A stretch of DNA of 64,000 bases from Albugo candida (Eukaryota > Oomycota > Peronosporomycetes > Albuginales). Each line of letters starts with the position of its first letter. The first letter of the stretch is position 1. Position numbers and translations under genes: made by a program. This document shows positions 1-11,240 of the stretch, one piece after another. The stretch is taken from contig JBDOQK010000082.1 of assembly GCA_040437565.1 (NCBI GenBank), positions 26,982 to 90,981 on the forward strand, written 5' to 3'. The notes below the pieces were generated by a model. It made no database searches. It was given only the letters and a program-made list of their open reading frames with translations, and was not told where the DNA came from.

Positions 1-2118
1 TCACTTTCTCGAACAATACAGCTCTTTTTGAGAGATCGTTTCCACCAACGTGGCGATTCCATCGCGTCGTAAATGTGAAATCTTCGCCGAGATTGTGCGC
101 TGCAAAAACGAGATTGATTAGAAGTAGATATGCGACTTCGTCCAACGCTGGATCATTCCACTCCATGCATGGAGTAAGCACCCCATGCATGGTGATGGGA
201 TGATCTAATGCTGGCCGGATGATTTGGTCTGGGTTTGTACATGATGGGACCAGCTTGTCAGGTCGAAGCTGGTGGAGTGCATTTTTGGAATCCATTTCCA
301 TGAGCTCTCCGAATTCACCAATTTGAGAGTTGGTCGCTCCGCTTTTTCCACTGTTGTATGATGCTTCTTAAATAAGTCCGCTGCCTTTTTTGAAGTGGCC
401 ACCTCCTTTGGCATCCGTGCTTTTACGGAAATAATTTGAATGCTGTTGCCATTCTCCGGATTGGCAACGGCTTGGAATTCTTCGACTTCCACCTCCATAG
501 TTGCGAGCACAGCAAAATAATTGCTTGTCGCGCAACGTTGGGAGCGCACGAGGTGGTGCATTGGAAACCATTTGGTCGACAGGCTCAGTCTGATTACGCT
601 TTCCTCGTGTCCAGGCCAACTACATGAATGTATCACCATCCTTCTTCACCCGCGGATGGGAAGATGATTGACTTTTCAAATGGAGGATGGGGAGATTGGG
701 TTGCGATAAGTGTTGTGACCCTGGTGGCGAGATAGAGGGAGGAGTGTTGAGCTCCTACGAAATTTGGTCGGATTGTTTTTGCTCTGGTCGCCTCGTCTCC
801 AATTCCTGAATTTGAATTGGCTCCTCCACCTTTTTTAGGACCACCACGACTGGCGTTGGCGCGGTTGGTTTTTTTTTTCTTGTTGAGGTTTTGCTTCTTT
901 TGATTTTGAGGTTAAGTTTGATTAGTGTTTCGTTTCTTGTTGTTGTTGTTCTTTTTGTGTTGGTTTGGTTGTTGCCGTGTTCTCAAGGCTAATGCAGCAT
1001 CCAAATCCAAGCACTACAGACCACGTTGACCAAAACGTGCTCGTTACGTTGGAATAGGAGCATTCTTAACCCGTACTGGGTAGAGCTGCTTGTCGTAAGC
1101 GATTTGTTCAATCACTTTACCAACTCGAACCAGTTCTTGTGAACACGTCGAACGCCCAAAGTAGACTCTCCATGTCCACATTACCACCTCGTTGATTGGA
1201 ACCGTCTCACAAAAGGTGTCATACACCAGTTGAAACCCAAGTTTGTGAAGAGCGCCGCGAATGTTGTTCCGTTCCACCTTCACGCTTACGCCGAAAACAT
1301 AGAGGTAGTACTTTGTTTCAAGAGTATCAAACTCCCGGAAAAATTACTTTTCCCCAAGGATAGTCACCGGCTGACACTCCAACTGCTGGCAGGCATCCGC
1401 CGTGGTGACCATCACCCTGACGTTGCCCTCAGGCATTTTGGATACCTGAGCGATTGACCAGCTCTCCAGTAGGCTTTCAAAAACCGGATTACCGTGGTCT
1501 CGCATAGTACGAGACCATCGGGAAGGTTGCTTTCCGGATTTGGAGAGGTCTTGCTTCTTCCAATTTCGCAGACAAAATAGACCAATCCGGGTGCTCCCCA
1601 TCAGCATATAGCTGCAGTATAGCCTCGATATCCGAGGTTTTCGGCTTTGCGAGCTCCACACGACATTTCGCCCGAGCTCTAGCCTGGTCCTTACGCAAGG
1701 ACTCTTGTGACTTGATAAGGTCAGCAAGAGTGGGACGTTTAGTGTCGTCCACACTTGAAGTTCAGTTTCTTTTGAGTCACCCTGTGACAAGGCAACGACA
1801 GTACCGCATGGCCCACCGGTACCACATCCTACACCGGTAGTACGTACCTGTATTAACCTGTAGCGTCACACTGGGAGTGGGGGTACTTTCCATGTCATCA
1901 CATAGGGGTGATGACTCATCAACAATCATGCAATCACCCAAAACAGGGTGACTCATGAGGGTTGCCACGTCACTAGAAGTGGACGCTAGCACCCTTGGTT
2001 GTGTCGATATGTCGACTTGGACGATTGTGTTCGAGAGGTAAGAGTTGAAAAAGGTATTTTTTCGAGTTGTTTTGTACTAAATTGGCGGGTAACGTAGTAG
2101 CCGGAAAATTGACAAGTG
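1..2118 (-). mobile_element. LINE-like retroposon, copy 1 (ORF1-type coding, decayed)
   Basis: This is the same element as the one at 51546-54732, in the opposite orientation. The two copies align from their 5' ends (near 2118 here, 51546 there), and the similarity begins at the same point within a few bases, so this probably is the true 5' end. The best open pieces are minus-strand 1489-1752, which includes the motif RKDQARARAKCRVELAKPK, 1044-1283 with WTWRVYFGRSTCSQELVRVG, and 205-639. The protein type resembles oomycete LINE ORF1 proteins by recollection; no reverse transcriptase is visible. The start codon used by the other copy is altered here, and the frame changes several times, so it is not functional. 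The element runs off the left edge. Its 5' end lies against the coding fragment at 2119-2545. Confidence 0.6.
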
Positions 2119-2545
2119 TATACCCTAACAGTAAGGAATCATCGTCCGTTACAATGACATCATTGTCGATGAGAGAATATGTCGGATTGAATAAAGCTGT
2201 CGGTGAATGATATTGTGGCAATACCATCGACCAAACGCATTTGGCGGCGTGTAACCCAACGACACAGCCTTTGAATGCGTTCTCAATAACGTCATAGGGA
2301 TAGAAATACACGTTTTCTAGAATCGAAAGGAATGTCTCATCGTTTATCGGGTCGGTGAGCTTCAACGTATCGGGTGATATGAGAGCCAAAGGACGTCCGA
2401 TACTTCTATTACAATGGACAGACGATTCTAATTCGGGAAGTAAAAGCGGCCAATAATTCGCTTTAGACTCAATTGTCGTAATTGTGTACCTGTGGTTCCA
2501 TCGTTGCAAACGATGTTGCGATTATTTGCGAAAGGAACGAGATGA
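2119..2545 (-). pseudogene. Unidentified protein-coding fragment, C-terminal part
   Basis: An open minus-strand frame encodes about 130 residues that do not belong to either flanking element, for example SILENVYFYPYDVIENAFKG and NPTYSLIDNDVIVTDDDS. Its end is fused to the LINE-like 5' end at about 2118. Its upstream part is repeated at 4770-4945 beyond the Copia element, where the reading continues toward the N terminus. The simplest reading is one gene broken by two retroelement insertions. I do not recognise the family. Nothing suggests that it can still be expressed as a whole protein. Confidence 0.4.
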
Positions 2546-2547
2546 TA

Positions 2548-2733
2548 GTTAGAAACTGGACCATATGATTGCAGCGACGGTGAGTTGAAGACCTACACTG
2601 GTGGAAGGTCTCCATCTCCTGAATAGCCTAGGCAGTAAAGGTGGCAGAGAGAGATAGGATAGTTGGTTAGGGATCTCACAATATACCTTTAAAAATATAA
2701 GTCTATGTGTACGACCTCTGGTGCGGTTCTCAA
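2548..2733 (+). repeat. Copia 5' LTR (family 1)
   Basis: This segment of about 185 bp matches 4601-4767 in the same orientation and also 31972-32153. Shared words include GATTGCAGCGACGG, CCTAGGCAGT and CAATATACCTTTAAAA. The three copies differ at many sites, which points to an old family. Confidence 0.7.
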
Positions 2734-3185
2734 TAGGGTTATGAGCCCAACCACCCAGAGACTACGCGGTGCTACGCGACCGACGCGACACAAAAGCCAG
2801 AACTTATCTTCATTGTCAGACTCCAACAGCGACGGAGAAAAACGCATCGAATTCAAGATTGGGCACGCGGGGACTCCCATACGGTGGGTTGAAGATGACT
2901 GGACATTCTACAAACATGCCATGATATATGCGTTCGGAAAAAGCTTATTGGACCAGATCGCTATTGGTGAGGATCGTGAAGACAAAAGCTGGAATGACGA
3001 CGAAAAACGAAAATTCAAAAAAGAACAGGACAATATCAAAATCCTGATTTAAGGATCACTGTCAATGAAACATGCAAGACAAGTGATGATGAAGGTTACA
3101 GACACGGAGATGTAGGCTGAACTCGTATCAATCTACGAGAACAAGAAAAATCCTGCTATGACTGCGCAGAAGGTGTATAGCTTGA

Positions 3186-3268
3186 TTGTCAAGGATTTCA
3201 TTACACTGTTTATCTGGTTTTTTAACTACCTTCCTTATCCTATCATGAGTCCCTGACCGTGTGAATAT
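3186..3268 (-). mobile_element. tRNA-derived SINE, 3' part, cut by a gap
   Basis: This stretch matches the tail of the SINE copies at 15436-15678 and 17814-18056, including the words CCTATCATGA and CCCTGACCGTGTGAATAT. It stops at the scaffold gap, so the tRNA-like head is missing. It lies inside the Copia fossil and is therefore younger than that element. Confidence 0.65.
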
Positions 3269-3368
3269 NNNNNNNNNNNNNNNNNNNNNNNNNNNNNNNN
3301 NNNNNNNNNNNNNNNNNNNNNNNNNNNNNNNNNNNNNNNNNNNNNNNNNNNNNNNNNNNNNNNNNNNN
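3269..3368. other. Scaffold gap (100 N)
   Basis: A run of 100 undetermined bases of standard gap size. No duplicated flank is seen here. The left side is a SINE tail and the right side is Copia reverse transcriptase. Confidence 0.99.
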
Positions 3369-4600
3369 ATGCTCCTTTTACCATCAAGAAATATCTGGAG
3401 GAGGTCGAAGGCTATCCTTGCAAAAACGAAGGGATCATTTACATCATTGACAAAGCACTCTATGGATTACGTCAATCTGGAAGGGAGTGGAATACCGAAG
3501 TGAATCGCTGGTTTATTGACTATGGATTTATACAATCTGAGACAGAGCCGTCTCTCTATATCTACGATCATGATGGCGAATTCACTATTGTCCTTCTTTA
3601 TGTCGATGACATTTTATGCGCAGCCAAAACTCTAACTTTCAAGATCAAAATGCTCGATTTATAAGACAAAAGTTATGGGTTGAAGGACCAAGGTCTCTTG
3701 AACACGTACTTGGGTGTGCAGGTGGAACAGAATGAACATTCTACCAAGATCCACCAGACAAAGTGTTGCCAAGAAATCATTGAGCGCTATAATTTCGGTA
3801 ATGCTCACCGAGTAGAATTCCCATGGAGACAAACACACGTTTGACTGTAGAGGACACAGATATGAAACAAAGAAAACAAATACCCGCAAATGTAAAGACT
3901 TTCCCGTAGCGAGAGATCGCTGGATCGTTGATATACCTCGCGACTTGTATCAGACCTCATCTTGCATACCCTGTAAGACAATTGATCCGCTACGTGCAAA
4001 ATCCTACGCAGCAGCACATCGGCGCCACAAACAAGGTACCTGATTGGCACGAAGACACAAGGGTTGTATAATCTCGAAACAAGGCAGAAGCCCAACAATC
4101 ACTTTGCCTGTCAACAGCGACTCTGACTGGAGAATTGACCCCGACACATGAAAAAGCGTTACCTGTTTCGTGCACTGTCTTGCTGGAGAGGTGCAACACT
4201 AGACGCCAAATCATTGTGCTCTAGGCAATTGCAGAGGGAGAATATGTCGCGGCATGCGAAGCTTGTATGGAAGGAAAGGGACTCTGAAATATTTCATTGC
4301 ATGTATTCCCAAACATCAAGCCTATCTTCGGTCTTGAAATTGACAATCAAGCGGCCTACGTAATGGCAACAAACCCTCCATACAGTCGTAGAACAAGACA
4401 TATTAAACTGCGCTGGCATAATGTTCGAGATTAAGTGGCAAAAGGAAACATGCAGTTATAAAACGTTGTGACTGATCTCAATCCATCTGACATCATGACA
4501 AAACCTCTCGCTAGCGAAAGACTCGAAAGACTGAGTTTAATGATCGGTATGACCAAAGTACATCATTCTAAAGCTACGGACTAAATTTGGAGTAGGACGT

Positions 4601-4767
4601 GTTGGAAACTGGATCTACTGATTGCAGCGACGGTAGGTTGAAGACTTCCACTGGTGGAAGGGCACCATTTCTCAATAGTCCTAGGCAGTGAAAGGTCGCA
4701 GAGAGACATAAGATTGCTGCTAAGGGAGTTCTCAATATACCTTTAAAACCATAAGTCTTTGTGTACG
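4601..4767 (+). repeat. Copia 3' LTR (family 1), end missing
   Basis: Direct copy of 2548-2733. It stops near GTGTACG, where the left LTR carries on for about 20 bases. Immediately after it the unidentified coding fragment begins again. Confidence 0.65.
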
Positions 4768-4769
4768 GG

Positions 4770-5065
4770 CGAAATGAGTGCCAACGGACGTCCGATACTG
4801 CCGTTAGAATGGAAAGACGATTAGAATTCGGGAAGTAAAAGCGGCCAACAATTCGCTTTTAACTCAATTTTTCGTAATTGTGTGCCTGTAGTTCCATCGA
4901 TCCAAACAATGTTGTGATTATTTGCGAAAAGAGCGAGATCAGGACCGGGTCCTAGCGGTGGATGGTCTCTCGATACAAACATGTTGTACTCGGAACCGAT
5001 GTATTTGAACAACGCACCGCTGAGCTTCCGGTTGCAGAGTGAATAATGTGCCGCTTTTTGTCAGG
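4770..5065 (-). pseudogene. Unidentified protein-coding fragment, N-terminal part
   Basis: A minus-strand frame without an ATG at its head encodes residues such as DLALFANNHNIVWIDGTTGT and continues into LPEF. Bases 4770-4945 are a diverged direct copy (about 10% different by eye) of 2384-2545 on the other side of the Copia element. Together the pieces suggest a gene of at least 190 codons. No family was recognised. The repeated short beta-like pattern might fit a propeller-type protein, but this is speculation. Confidence 0.4.
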
Positions 5066-5932
5066 ACGATCACAGATTTAATAAATTTAAGGAAGTAAGC
5101 GTTTTTGAGTACTTTTTTTTGTCGACACTTTCATTTCCTTTTTCATACCGGAGCCTAATTTGAGTTGAGAATCGGTAAAAATGAGTGATTTCCATTTGGA
5201 TTTCTTGAAGAAATGTCGAAATTCTATTAAATGCAAAGTCTTTTTCGAGCTCAGTTTCCATCGGAGAAATCCAATGCACTTGTTTGACGTTGGCGAGTGC
5301 TTCCTCTCGCGTTCATAAGACCTCAGGCGATTGCTTGTGCCCGCTCTTCAGAAAGATTATTGTATCGTCTTGCATCCTCCATAGGTGCAAGCACTCGGTA
5401 TTGATACATGACAAAAAAGCTTCTGATTCGCTCTCTTCATATAGTGAGACTGCCAATTGGAAGCGGATTTCGACTGCTCGGAGACGGAAGGGATGGAAAA
5501 CGGACTCATAACGGAGGCTGTCAAAATGTGGAAAATGGCTTCCGAATTGGCATTTTCAAAGGAACGATGTGATTCCGAGAGATGTGAGTGTCCCCAACAG
5601 GGTAGGTATTTTCCCCACCAAAATCTGTTCGAACATGAAAGTTCAAGAAAATTAATCAAACTTGTCCTTTTTGTTGGTTTGGATTCTCATGCGGCACATT
5701 ATCAAAACTTGAATACATCAGTGCAACTCACCTGTTGCTACTATACATTCCAAGCACTCTATAATCATCGTCAAAGCGAACCGTATACTCATGCGACTGT
5801 AACGGAAAATTTATCACAATAGTGTGCGGCTGCATCGCAATCGACGGGACCACCGAACGATATCTTGTACACGAGCAACGAAAAGCGTCGCTGATAGTGC
5901 ATACGAATTGGTGGCGAGAATGTAAAGTGAGG
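5066..5932. other. No recognisable gene
   Basis: Short open frames on both strands overlap here (plus 5457-5822, minus 5357-5659). None has a recognisable domain, a signal peptide or a second copy elsewhere in the window, so I do not call a gene. Confidence 0.4.
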
Positions 5933-6196
5933 ATAAAGAGTTAGCTGCGGTGAGATTGAGGGGTATAAACTGAACTGTATTACGTCTTGAAGAGTTGAGA
6001 CAATTTAATGAGTTAAATTGTTTCATGAGCAAAGGGAGCGAAATTCCCAGCATGCGACAAAAAGCATCGACGTACGATTTGGAAGTACCTCAACGGTGTT
6101 TCGTGGACGTCTGGCTGCATAGATGATACTCTATCCCTTTCCCAACGCCAAAAAGACCGTGAAGCCTCGAAAGAAAATCTATTGACTATGAACTTC
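5933..6196. repeat. Segment repeated across a gap (left copy)
   Basis: These 264 bases recur, identical by eye, at 6297-6560 directly after the 100-N gap. This is probably the same locus from two overlapping contigs or haplotypes rather than a real tandem duplication. Confidence 0.8.
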
Positions 6197-6296
6197 NNNN
6201 NNNNNNNNNNNNNNNNNNNNNNNNNNNNNNNNNNNNNNNNNNNNNNNNNNNNNNNNNNNNNNNNNNNNNNNNNNNNNNNNNNNNNNNNNNNNNNNN
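6197..6296. other. Scaffold gap (100 N)
   Basis: Run of undetermined bases with the same 264-bp sequence on both sides. Confidence 0.99.
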
Positions 6297-6560
6297 ATAA
6301 AGAGTTAGCTGCGGTGAGATTGAGGGGTATAAACTGAACTGTATTACGTCTTGAAGAGTTGAGACAATTTAATGAGTTAAATTGTTTCATGAGCAAAGGG
6401 AGCGAAATTCCCAGCATGCGACAAAAAGCATCGACGTACGATTTGGAAGTACCTCAACGGTGTTTCGTGGACGTCTGGCTGCATAGATGATACTCTATCC
6501 CTTTCCCAACGCCAAAAAGACCGTGAAGCCTCGAAAGAAAATCTATTGACTATGAACTTC
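6297..6560. repeat. Segment repeated across a gap (right copy)
   Basis: Copy of 5933-6196. After 6560 the sequence runs on into unique DNA, so this is the copy joined to the rest of the scaffold. Confidence 0.8.
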
Positions 6561-6790
6561 AGAGACGAGAAGTTGTTCTTTTCTTGGTCGAAAAGAAATC
6601 GAGTGAAAGAGAAATATTATGAGTCGTCAGCAAAAGTAATCCACGTTACCAGTATACCGATTAAATTCGGTATATAACCAGGTTAACTGAGTTATATTTA
6701 TATGTAAAAAAATTATTGTAAATACCTCAGCCAACTGACAAGTTACCTTAGCTTGAAATTGCTAATGGCAGTTGCTTACTATGCTAAAGT
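6420..6790 (+). repeat. Diverged direct repeat X, copy 1
   Basis: This is similar to 47150-47530 in the same orientation. Shared words include CGACGTACGATTT, TATGAGTCGTC, ATCCACGTTACCAG and GTTATATTTATAT. The copies differ by many small changes. No convincing reading frame spans it. It abuts the outer end of arm A, whereas copy 2 lies in the foreign block inside arm B. Confidence 0.6.
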
Positions 6791-6829
6791 TTGTACAGCC
6801 GCTAACAAGTTTCTTTGAACAAATCGTGT

Positions 6830-7010
6830 TACTTTTTCTGTGATTACATCCAAAATGACGTCACATTTAATAAAAGGGTTTTCTATTTCAAATGCTTCGA
6901 CTACTCCGTGACACTTGAAGTAGCAGTGTTACGTCTTGACTAAGATTGCAGAGAGCGGATAGCTTACTTCTTACGTATGCATATTCCACCTCGAGCGAAA
7001 GTCTATCATT
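6830..7010 (-). pseudogene. Decayed counterpart of the reading frame at 56032-56214
   Basis: On the minus strand the translation contains KLSALCNLSQDVTLLLQVS, matching RLSASCNLGEYVTLSFEVS in arm B. The arm B frame is open for 60 codons, whereas this one is interrupted by stops. The protein family is unknown. Confidence 0.4.
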
Positions 7011-7206
7011 CGATCACAAGCATTTCTGTTGAAGCCGTTCATATTTATGAAGTCTGAAAAAGCTTACCTTGCTGATGTTTAGGGTCTGGTGTGGTATTCC
7101 ATTACCTTCCGTGTACGTGGTATATGAGTCTTAACCGAAGCCAAATTGTCCCTGTTGAAGTTGTTAAAGGACATCTTTGGTAGTTGAATATATAATCTCT
7201 TCAATG

Positions 7207-7750
7207 TCACTGAAATATTCTGGGAGGTCCTTCTTTTTCAGTTGTTGTGTGATAAGAGCAATGTAACATTTCCCATTCTGTACCTTCTCCTTTGGCATCC
7301 ATGTTTCGCTGGAATGCACTCGAATGGCGGCTACCTCCTGTCTTGAAATTTATTTTTGAAGCTGAACCACAAAGAAACATTTTCTGGTCATTACATACCG
7401 AAAAACAAGCTGTCAAGCTCTCGAAACCGTCTTTTTGAAGTGGTTCGAAGCGATGTAGATTACCTATTCATCGAACCTACTGCGTGCTTCCACCGCTGCC
7501 ATTGTGATGAAGGTGGTCTTCAATATGCTCGCATCTGAAGGAGTGGAAGTGCTTCGGAAATAGATGGGGTAGTCTGAAATTGGAGACCTGATGCGGTTAT
7601 GAGTACGAACGAGGTTGCGAATTTGATTAAGAGGAGGGATTTATTGGGATAGGAGGATTTCATCTTCTCACATAGTTGAGCAGCTTTGCATAGGCTGTTT
7701 TCTCTCACATCGTGCCAATTCGAAGCAATCACTGATAGCAAACTTTCCAA
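7207..7750 (-). pseudogene. Conserved arm gene of unknown function, broken copy
   Basis: Two open minus-strand pieces (7520-7750 and 7207-7416) match arm B at 55380-55870. Shared elements are the motif TPSISEALPLLQM here against TIYFRNTFNPS there, the ATGGCAGCGGTG word, and TATGTAATGACCAGAAAATG. The arm B copy is open for a longer distance (55163-55672). Here the frame changes at least twice. No domain was recognised. Confidence 0.4.
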
Positions 7751-8280
7751 CTTTACACCACAACTCTGTTTCCCAATAGGCCCCTTTGATGTATCAGAAA
7801 CATATGGTATCCCGGGTACAAAATGATTTCGAAATATGTTTCCGCTCTACCTGAAGCCAAAAAAATATACATCTCGGAAAAAATTCAATTCGACAGACAA
7901 CTGTTACTGAAAAATGACTTGGCCTGAAGATGGTCATTCTTCTGCGGTCAAACTAGTGACACGCAACCATACCATACTATCAGCCAGCGTTTCCATCGGG
8001 CATTTTCAGCATCCCTTCTGTCAGTTCAGTCTCCAGGGACTTAACATACTTCAAAACTGTAAGAAATTGGCACTGGGGATCCTGCTCAAGGCCTTGCAGC
8101 TCCAAACTTTGTTTATTGCGCACGTCAGCATATAGCGCCAACTAGGTTTTTAATATCGAGCCTTTGAGGCTCGAAAGATTGCACGCAAGTTTTTATACTT
8201 CATTCTGTATCTTATCCTTATCTAGGCTCTCTTGGGAGTTTGAAGTTCCGCCTAGGTAGGGTGCTACACCCACAGGTTTT
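7751..8280. other. Conserved arm sequence and empty LINE site
   Basis: Bases 7850-8150 match 54930-55200 of arm B in reverse (for example GGAAACGCTGGCTGATA on the minus strand). No long frame is present. Arm B carries the LINE-like element at the position corresponding to about 8150-8280, and it is absent here, so this is the empty site. Confidence 0.5.
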
Positions 8281-8490
8281 GTGATCGTTACCAGCTACTT
8301 CTGCGGGAGGGTGCTGTGCAAATTATTGGGCAGCGGCGTGTCACCACAATCATTCAATCTCCGAAGGTCGGCTGATTCATCAGCACTATTAGATTGCCAA
8401 AATTGTCGCTATGATGTCGATGTAGATACAATGAAAGTTTATTCCGATATTTGCAATATATTCGCGGGTTATGTAGTAGCCATTCTTTAA
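8281..8490 (+). pseudogene. Conserved arm reading frame, short copy
   Basis: The 69-codon frame contains SADSSALLDCQNCRYDVDVD, which matches VDSSAFLNCRNCLYDTDVDT in arm B (minus 51183-51512). The arm B frame continues for another 80 residues, whereas this one stops early. Cysteine pairs CxxC are conserved in both. The family is unknown. Confidence 0.4.
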
Positions 8491-8878
8491 TTCCTTCCTG
8501 AGTGTCTAACACTCTTAATATCATTTTGACAAACTTCCAGCCTCCAGTAAGATACCCAGGCTGCGCTGCCTGTCGCGACTCTTAGTAGCAAGCATTCGTT
8601 TCAATCCTTGACAAATACTGCCAGAAAATCAAATTTACCAGCAAACCCTGTCAAAAAATTTCGTCTACTACGTCTGCATTAATATCTCAATAATTTACTT
8701 CTCCAGCCCTGGTCCCTTACAGGTAGGCGTGCTCGAGGGTATGATTTTCTTAATTCATTCGAAGTGAAAGGTGTGCTTTTTGTCGAAGAGAGTGAAGCTT
8801 GTAATGGAGAATAAAATTATGATGATTTCAACTGTACTCATGGCGTCCATCAACTTCTGTATGTGGCAATTTGTTCGT

Positions 8879-9167
8879 TCATGTATTGCACGAATCTATA
8901 CCAGCAACGAAACTACCAGATATATTAGGCTGGTGTTTTCTAAGCCTCTTCATCAACGGTAGCTGGTGAAGGACCGGGCCTGATGTACGGGTGCATGCTG
9001 TATGGAGAGCCGACCCAATGTAGTAAGGGCCATTTCTTGGAGTAGTACGCGATAATTCTGGATATTTGTATGCAAATGAGGTGAGAAACCCATCGGAGGT
9101 TATGAACGCAAAGTTTGGTACAAACGCTGTAGGAAATGACATTTCCAAACACTTCAAATTGCAGCAA
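8879..9167 (-). pseudogene. Conserved arm reading frame, broken copy
   Basis: The minus strand encodes RTSGPVLHQLPLMKRLRKHQ, matching RTSGPVLQQLLFMNKIRKHQ of arm B (plus 50764-51114). The part that matches IAYYSKE of arm B lies in another frame here, so this copy carries a frameshift. No domain was recognised. Confidence 0.4.
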
Positions 9168-10270
9168 GCTTCAACATATCTTTGCCATGGAAGAATAGTT
9201 TGTAAATTGATAAATCACGACGACTTGAACTATTTCTTAGGAACACTCGTCTTATCCAAACAATAATATGAAGAATGTAATATGTTGTGACGTTGATAAA
9301 GTACTGTGCACGGAATTATTTGCATTTTTCATCGTGCATTCCAACAGAGCTTTGTTCTTGTAGCATCTGTGCTCAAATCTCTACCCATTAGGGCTCTTCT
9401 AGCCCGGTGGAAGCTTTCCTTCGTCACTGAGTCACAGTCGCATTTTCCAAGCATCAAAAAGAGGAACGTTTCGACGAACAACGCATGACTATATGACAAT
9501 GAAAACCCTTAGTGTAGTACAGATAGATCGGACCCGTATTCAGTAGCTATCGTGCATTGATGAAGAAAACGACTCGATACACGGGACTGGCCGGCTTACT
9601 CTTGTAAATCAGCAGACGTAAATTGTCAGGTGGTCTTATTCGATATGCCGTGGACTCAGCATGGGAAGTAGTCTGATAACAATCAGAGGTATAAGACGCC
9701 GCAACAAAATGCACCAGTTTCATTATTTAATCGCTTCTCTGGATACATCGCAGCGGAGGCAAAAGGCCGGTATATTGGTAGGCTGTATATCGAAAGTCAA
9801 ATATGTTCATATATGCAAAACATGCGTCCATTATAAGTCTGTTAGCATATGACCACCTTCTGCATGAGAAAGCGAAGGATTCTGTCACGAGAATTTACAT
9901 CTTACCACAATCATATATTGGAGAGGCGCTTGTAGTTGCGCACTTCTTTTTCACTCTTTCCAGGAGGCACTCTGACTCGTACAATAAGGATGTACCAAAA
10001 AAGGCATATAAAAATAAGGATATCTACTGCCATGTATTACATCGTTTTCTAATCCGATATGCGACGTCATTGTGATAGGGAGACACAATCGTCCTCGAAC
10101 CTGAAGCAGAAACTACATTTTTCGCGGCTGGTTTGGATTTCCGATACAATGCCAAGACTTTGTAGTGGTTGTGCGGTTCGCGATTTGTGATTCCAACTTG
10201 GAGTCCTCCATCTGAAAGGCTAACCAGTTTCGTCTTTGAAATCGATTCAGTCGATTCGAATTGGAAGCGC
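9168..10270. other. Arm A sequence without a convincing gene
   Basis: Similarity to 49730-50760 of arm B continues in patches (for example around 9370-9420). Open frames are short, have no domain, and are not conserved between the arms. The end near 10080-10270 corresponds to sequence just past the stop of the gene at 10275-11234. Confidence 0.4.
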
Positions 10271-10274
10271 GCGG

Positions 10275-11234
10275 TTACACGCTCTTTTCTTTGAAATGTG
10301 CGTAAATTTCTTTCACTGTCTTGCAGACTGCATGCAACGTAGGACGTCCATGATCTGTATATCGTTTACAGCGTGCATGCGAGTTACCGTGTAACAAAAG
10401 ATCGTTGCTTAAAAGTTTGGCGATCTGGTCGATAAAGTTGAGGTTCTGAGCAATCTCATTCAAATCTGTGTAGATATGGTCCAAATCACGTCGAAAATTC
10501 TTTTCGAAACCCACAAATCCTTCTTTGGAAGTCATGATCGTTGACAAATGCTGAAAAATAACGATCATCATGACCTGAAAGTTCAGTGTGAAGACTTCGA
10601 AGACGTCTATGAAAACGCCGCACCAGAACTCTACGAAGTTTGTTCTGGAGATGGCGCTGATAGCTACAGGCGAGACAGTAGGAATATCACATTTACGATT
10701 GTACGAAAGGTCAATGAGTGAGCTTGCGAAAATTGAACCCAGTGTAAAATCAACCAAGTGACGTGAGGAAGGATGCGTCAATCCAATCAATCCGATGGCA
10801 CTACTGCCCAACTCCAGTACTTTTTTATAAACAAAAAATGCGTCCTTACCATGAGAGGTCTTCTCAGAACGGGGTACAAATTCATACGCTTTTCTCAAAA
10901 GAGTACGTAGACGGCGCTTGTTCTCGAAATCAGACGTAGCAATGGAAGTGTATCTCTCTTCTCCTATCACTTCTTTCAACTCTTCATTAGACACTTCTTG
11001 CAACGCTCCTTCAAACGCCTTCTCCAGCGTTTTATCCCAGCTCTCAGAGGACAACCATTGCAATGGATTCCAGTTTTTCTTTCCTTTACTTTTGACAAAC
11101 GCTTCCATCATAGAAGGAAACGTCTTAGAAGAACCACACCAGGTCATTTGATGCATAGCCATTGCTCCAAGTAGTAGTTTTTTGCCTGGAACATAAGCTT
11201 CACTCTGACCATCTTTTGCATTTGCCCAAACCAT
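10275..11234 (-). CDS. Uncharacterised protein, 319 codons, probably the body of a secreted protein
   Basis: This is the longest host-like frame of the window. The ATG at 11234 opens 319 codons. The same frame continues upstream through one stop codon (TGA, 11243-11241) into a signal-peptide-like start at 11405. The arm B copy has TGG (Trp) where this TGA lies, so the ancestral protein was probably about 376 residues with a cleaved N terminus. Recognisable parts are WANAKDGQSEAYVPGKKLL near residues 3-21, a WCGSSKTF motif near 33, a hydrophobic stretch near 160-185 and another near 205-235. No known family was recognised. Either the gene starts at 11234 as a non-secreted protein, or it is a recent pseudogene, or the TGA is an assembly or sequencing error. 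It lies divergent from the frame at 11653. Confidence 0.6.
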   Translation of the reverse strand: MVWANAKDGQSEAYVPGKKLLLGAMAMHQMTWCGSSKTFPSMMEAFVKSKGKKNWNPLQWLSSESWDKTLEKAFEGALQEVSNEELKEVIGEERYTSIATSDFENKRRLRTLLRKAYEFVPRSEKTSHGKDAFFVYKKVLELGSSAIGLIGLTHPSSRHLVDFTLGSIFASSLIDLSYNRKCDIPTVSPVAISAISRTNFVEFWCGVFIDVFEVFTLNFQVMMIVIFQHLSTIMTSKEGFVGFEKNFRRDLDHIYTDLNEIAQNLNFIDQIAKLLSNDLLLHGNSHARCKRYTDHGRPTLHAVCKTVKEIYAHFKEKSV

Positions 11235-11240
11235 GTTCGC

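Larger units (their letters stand above)
2548..4767 (+). mobile_element. Ty1/Copia LTR retrotransposon fossil (family 1), shortened
   Basis: The element is bounded by two LTR copies (2548-2733 and 4601-4767). Between them are a gag-like segment (about 2705-3050, with a motif of the type WTFYKHAMIYAFGK), a stretch of Copia reverse transcriptase (about 3400-3660, with the YVDDIL box) and the RNase H region up to about 4580. At about 2.2 kb it is far shorter than a whole Copia element, and it contains a nested SINE end and a scaffold gap. It is broken in many places. LTR divergence suggests an old insertion. The right LTR lacks its last 15-20 bp. Confidence 0.75.
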
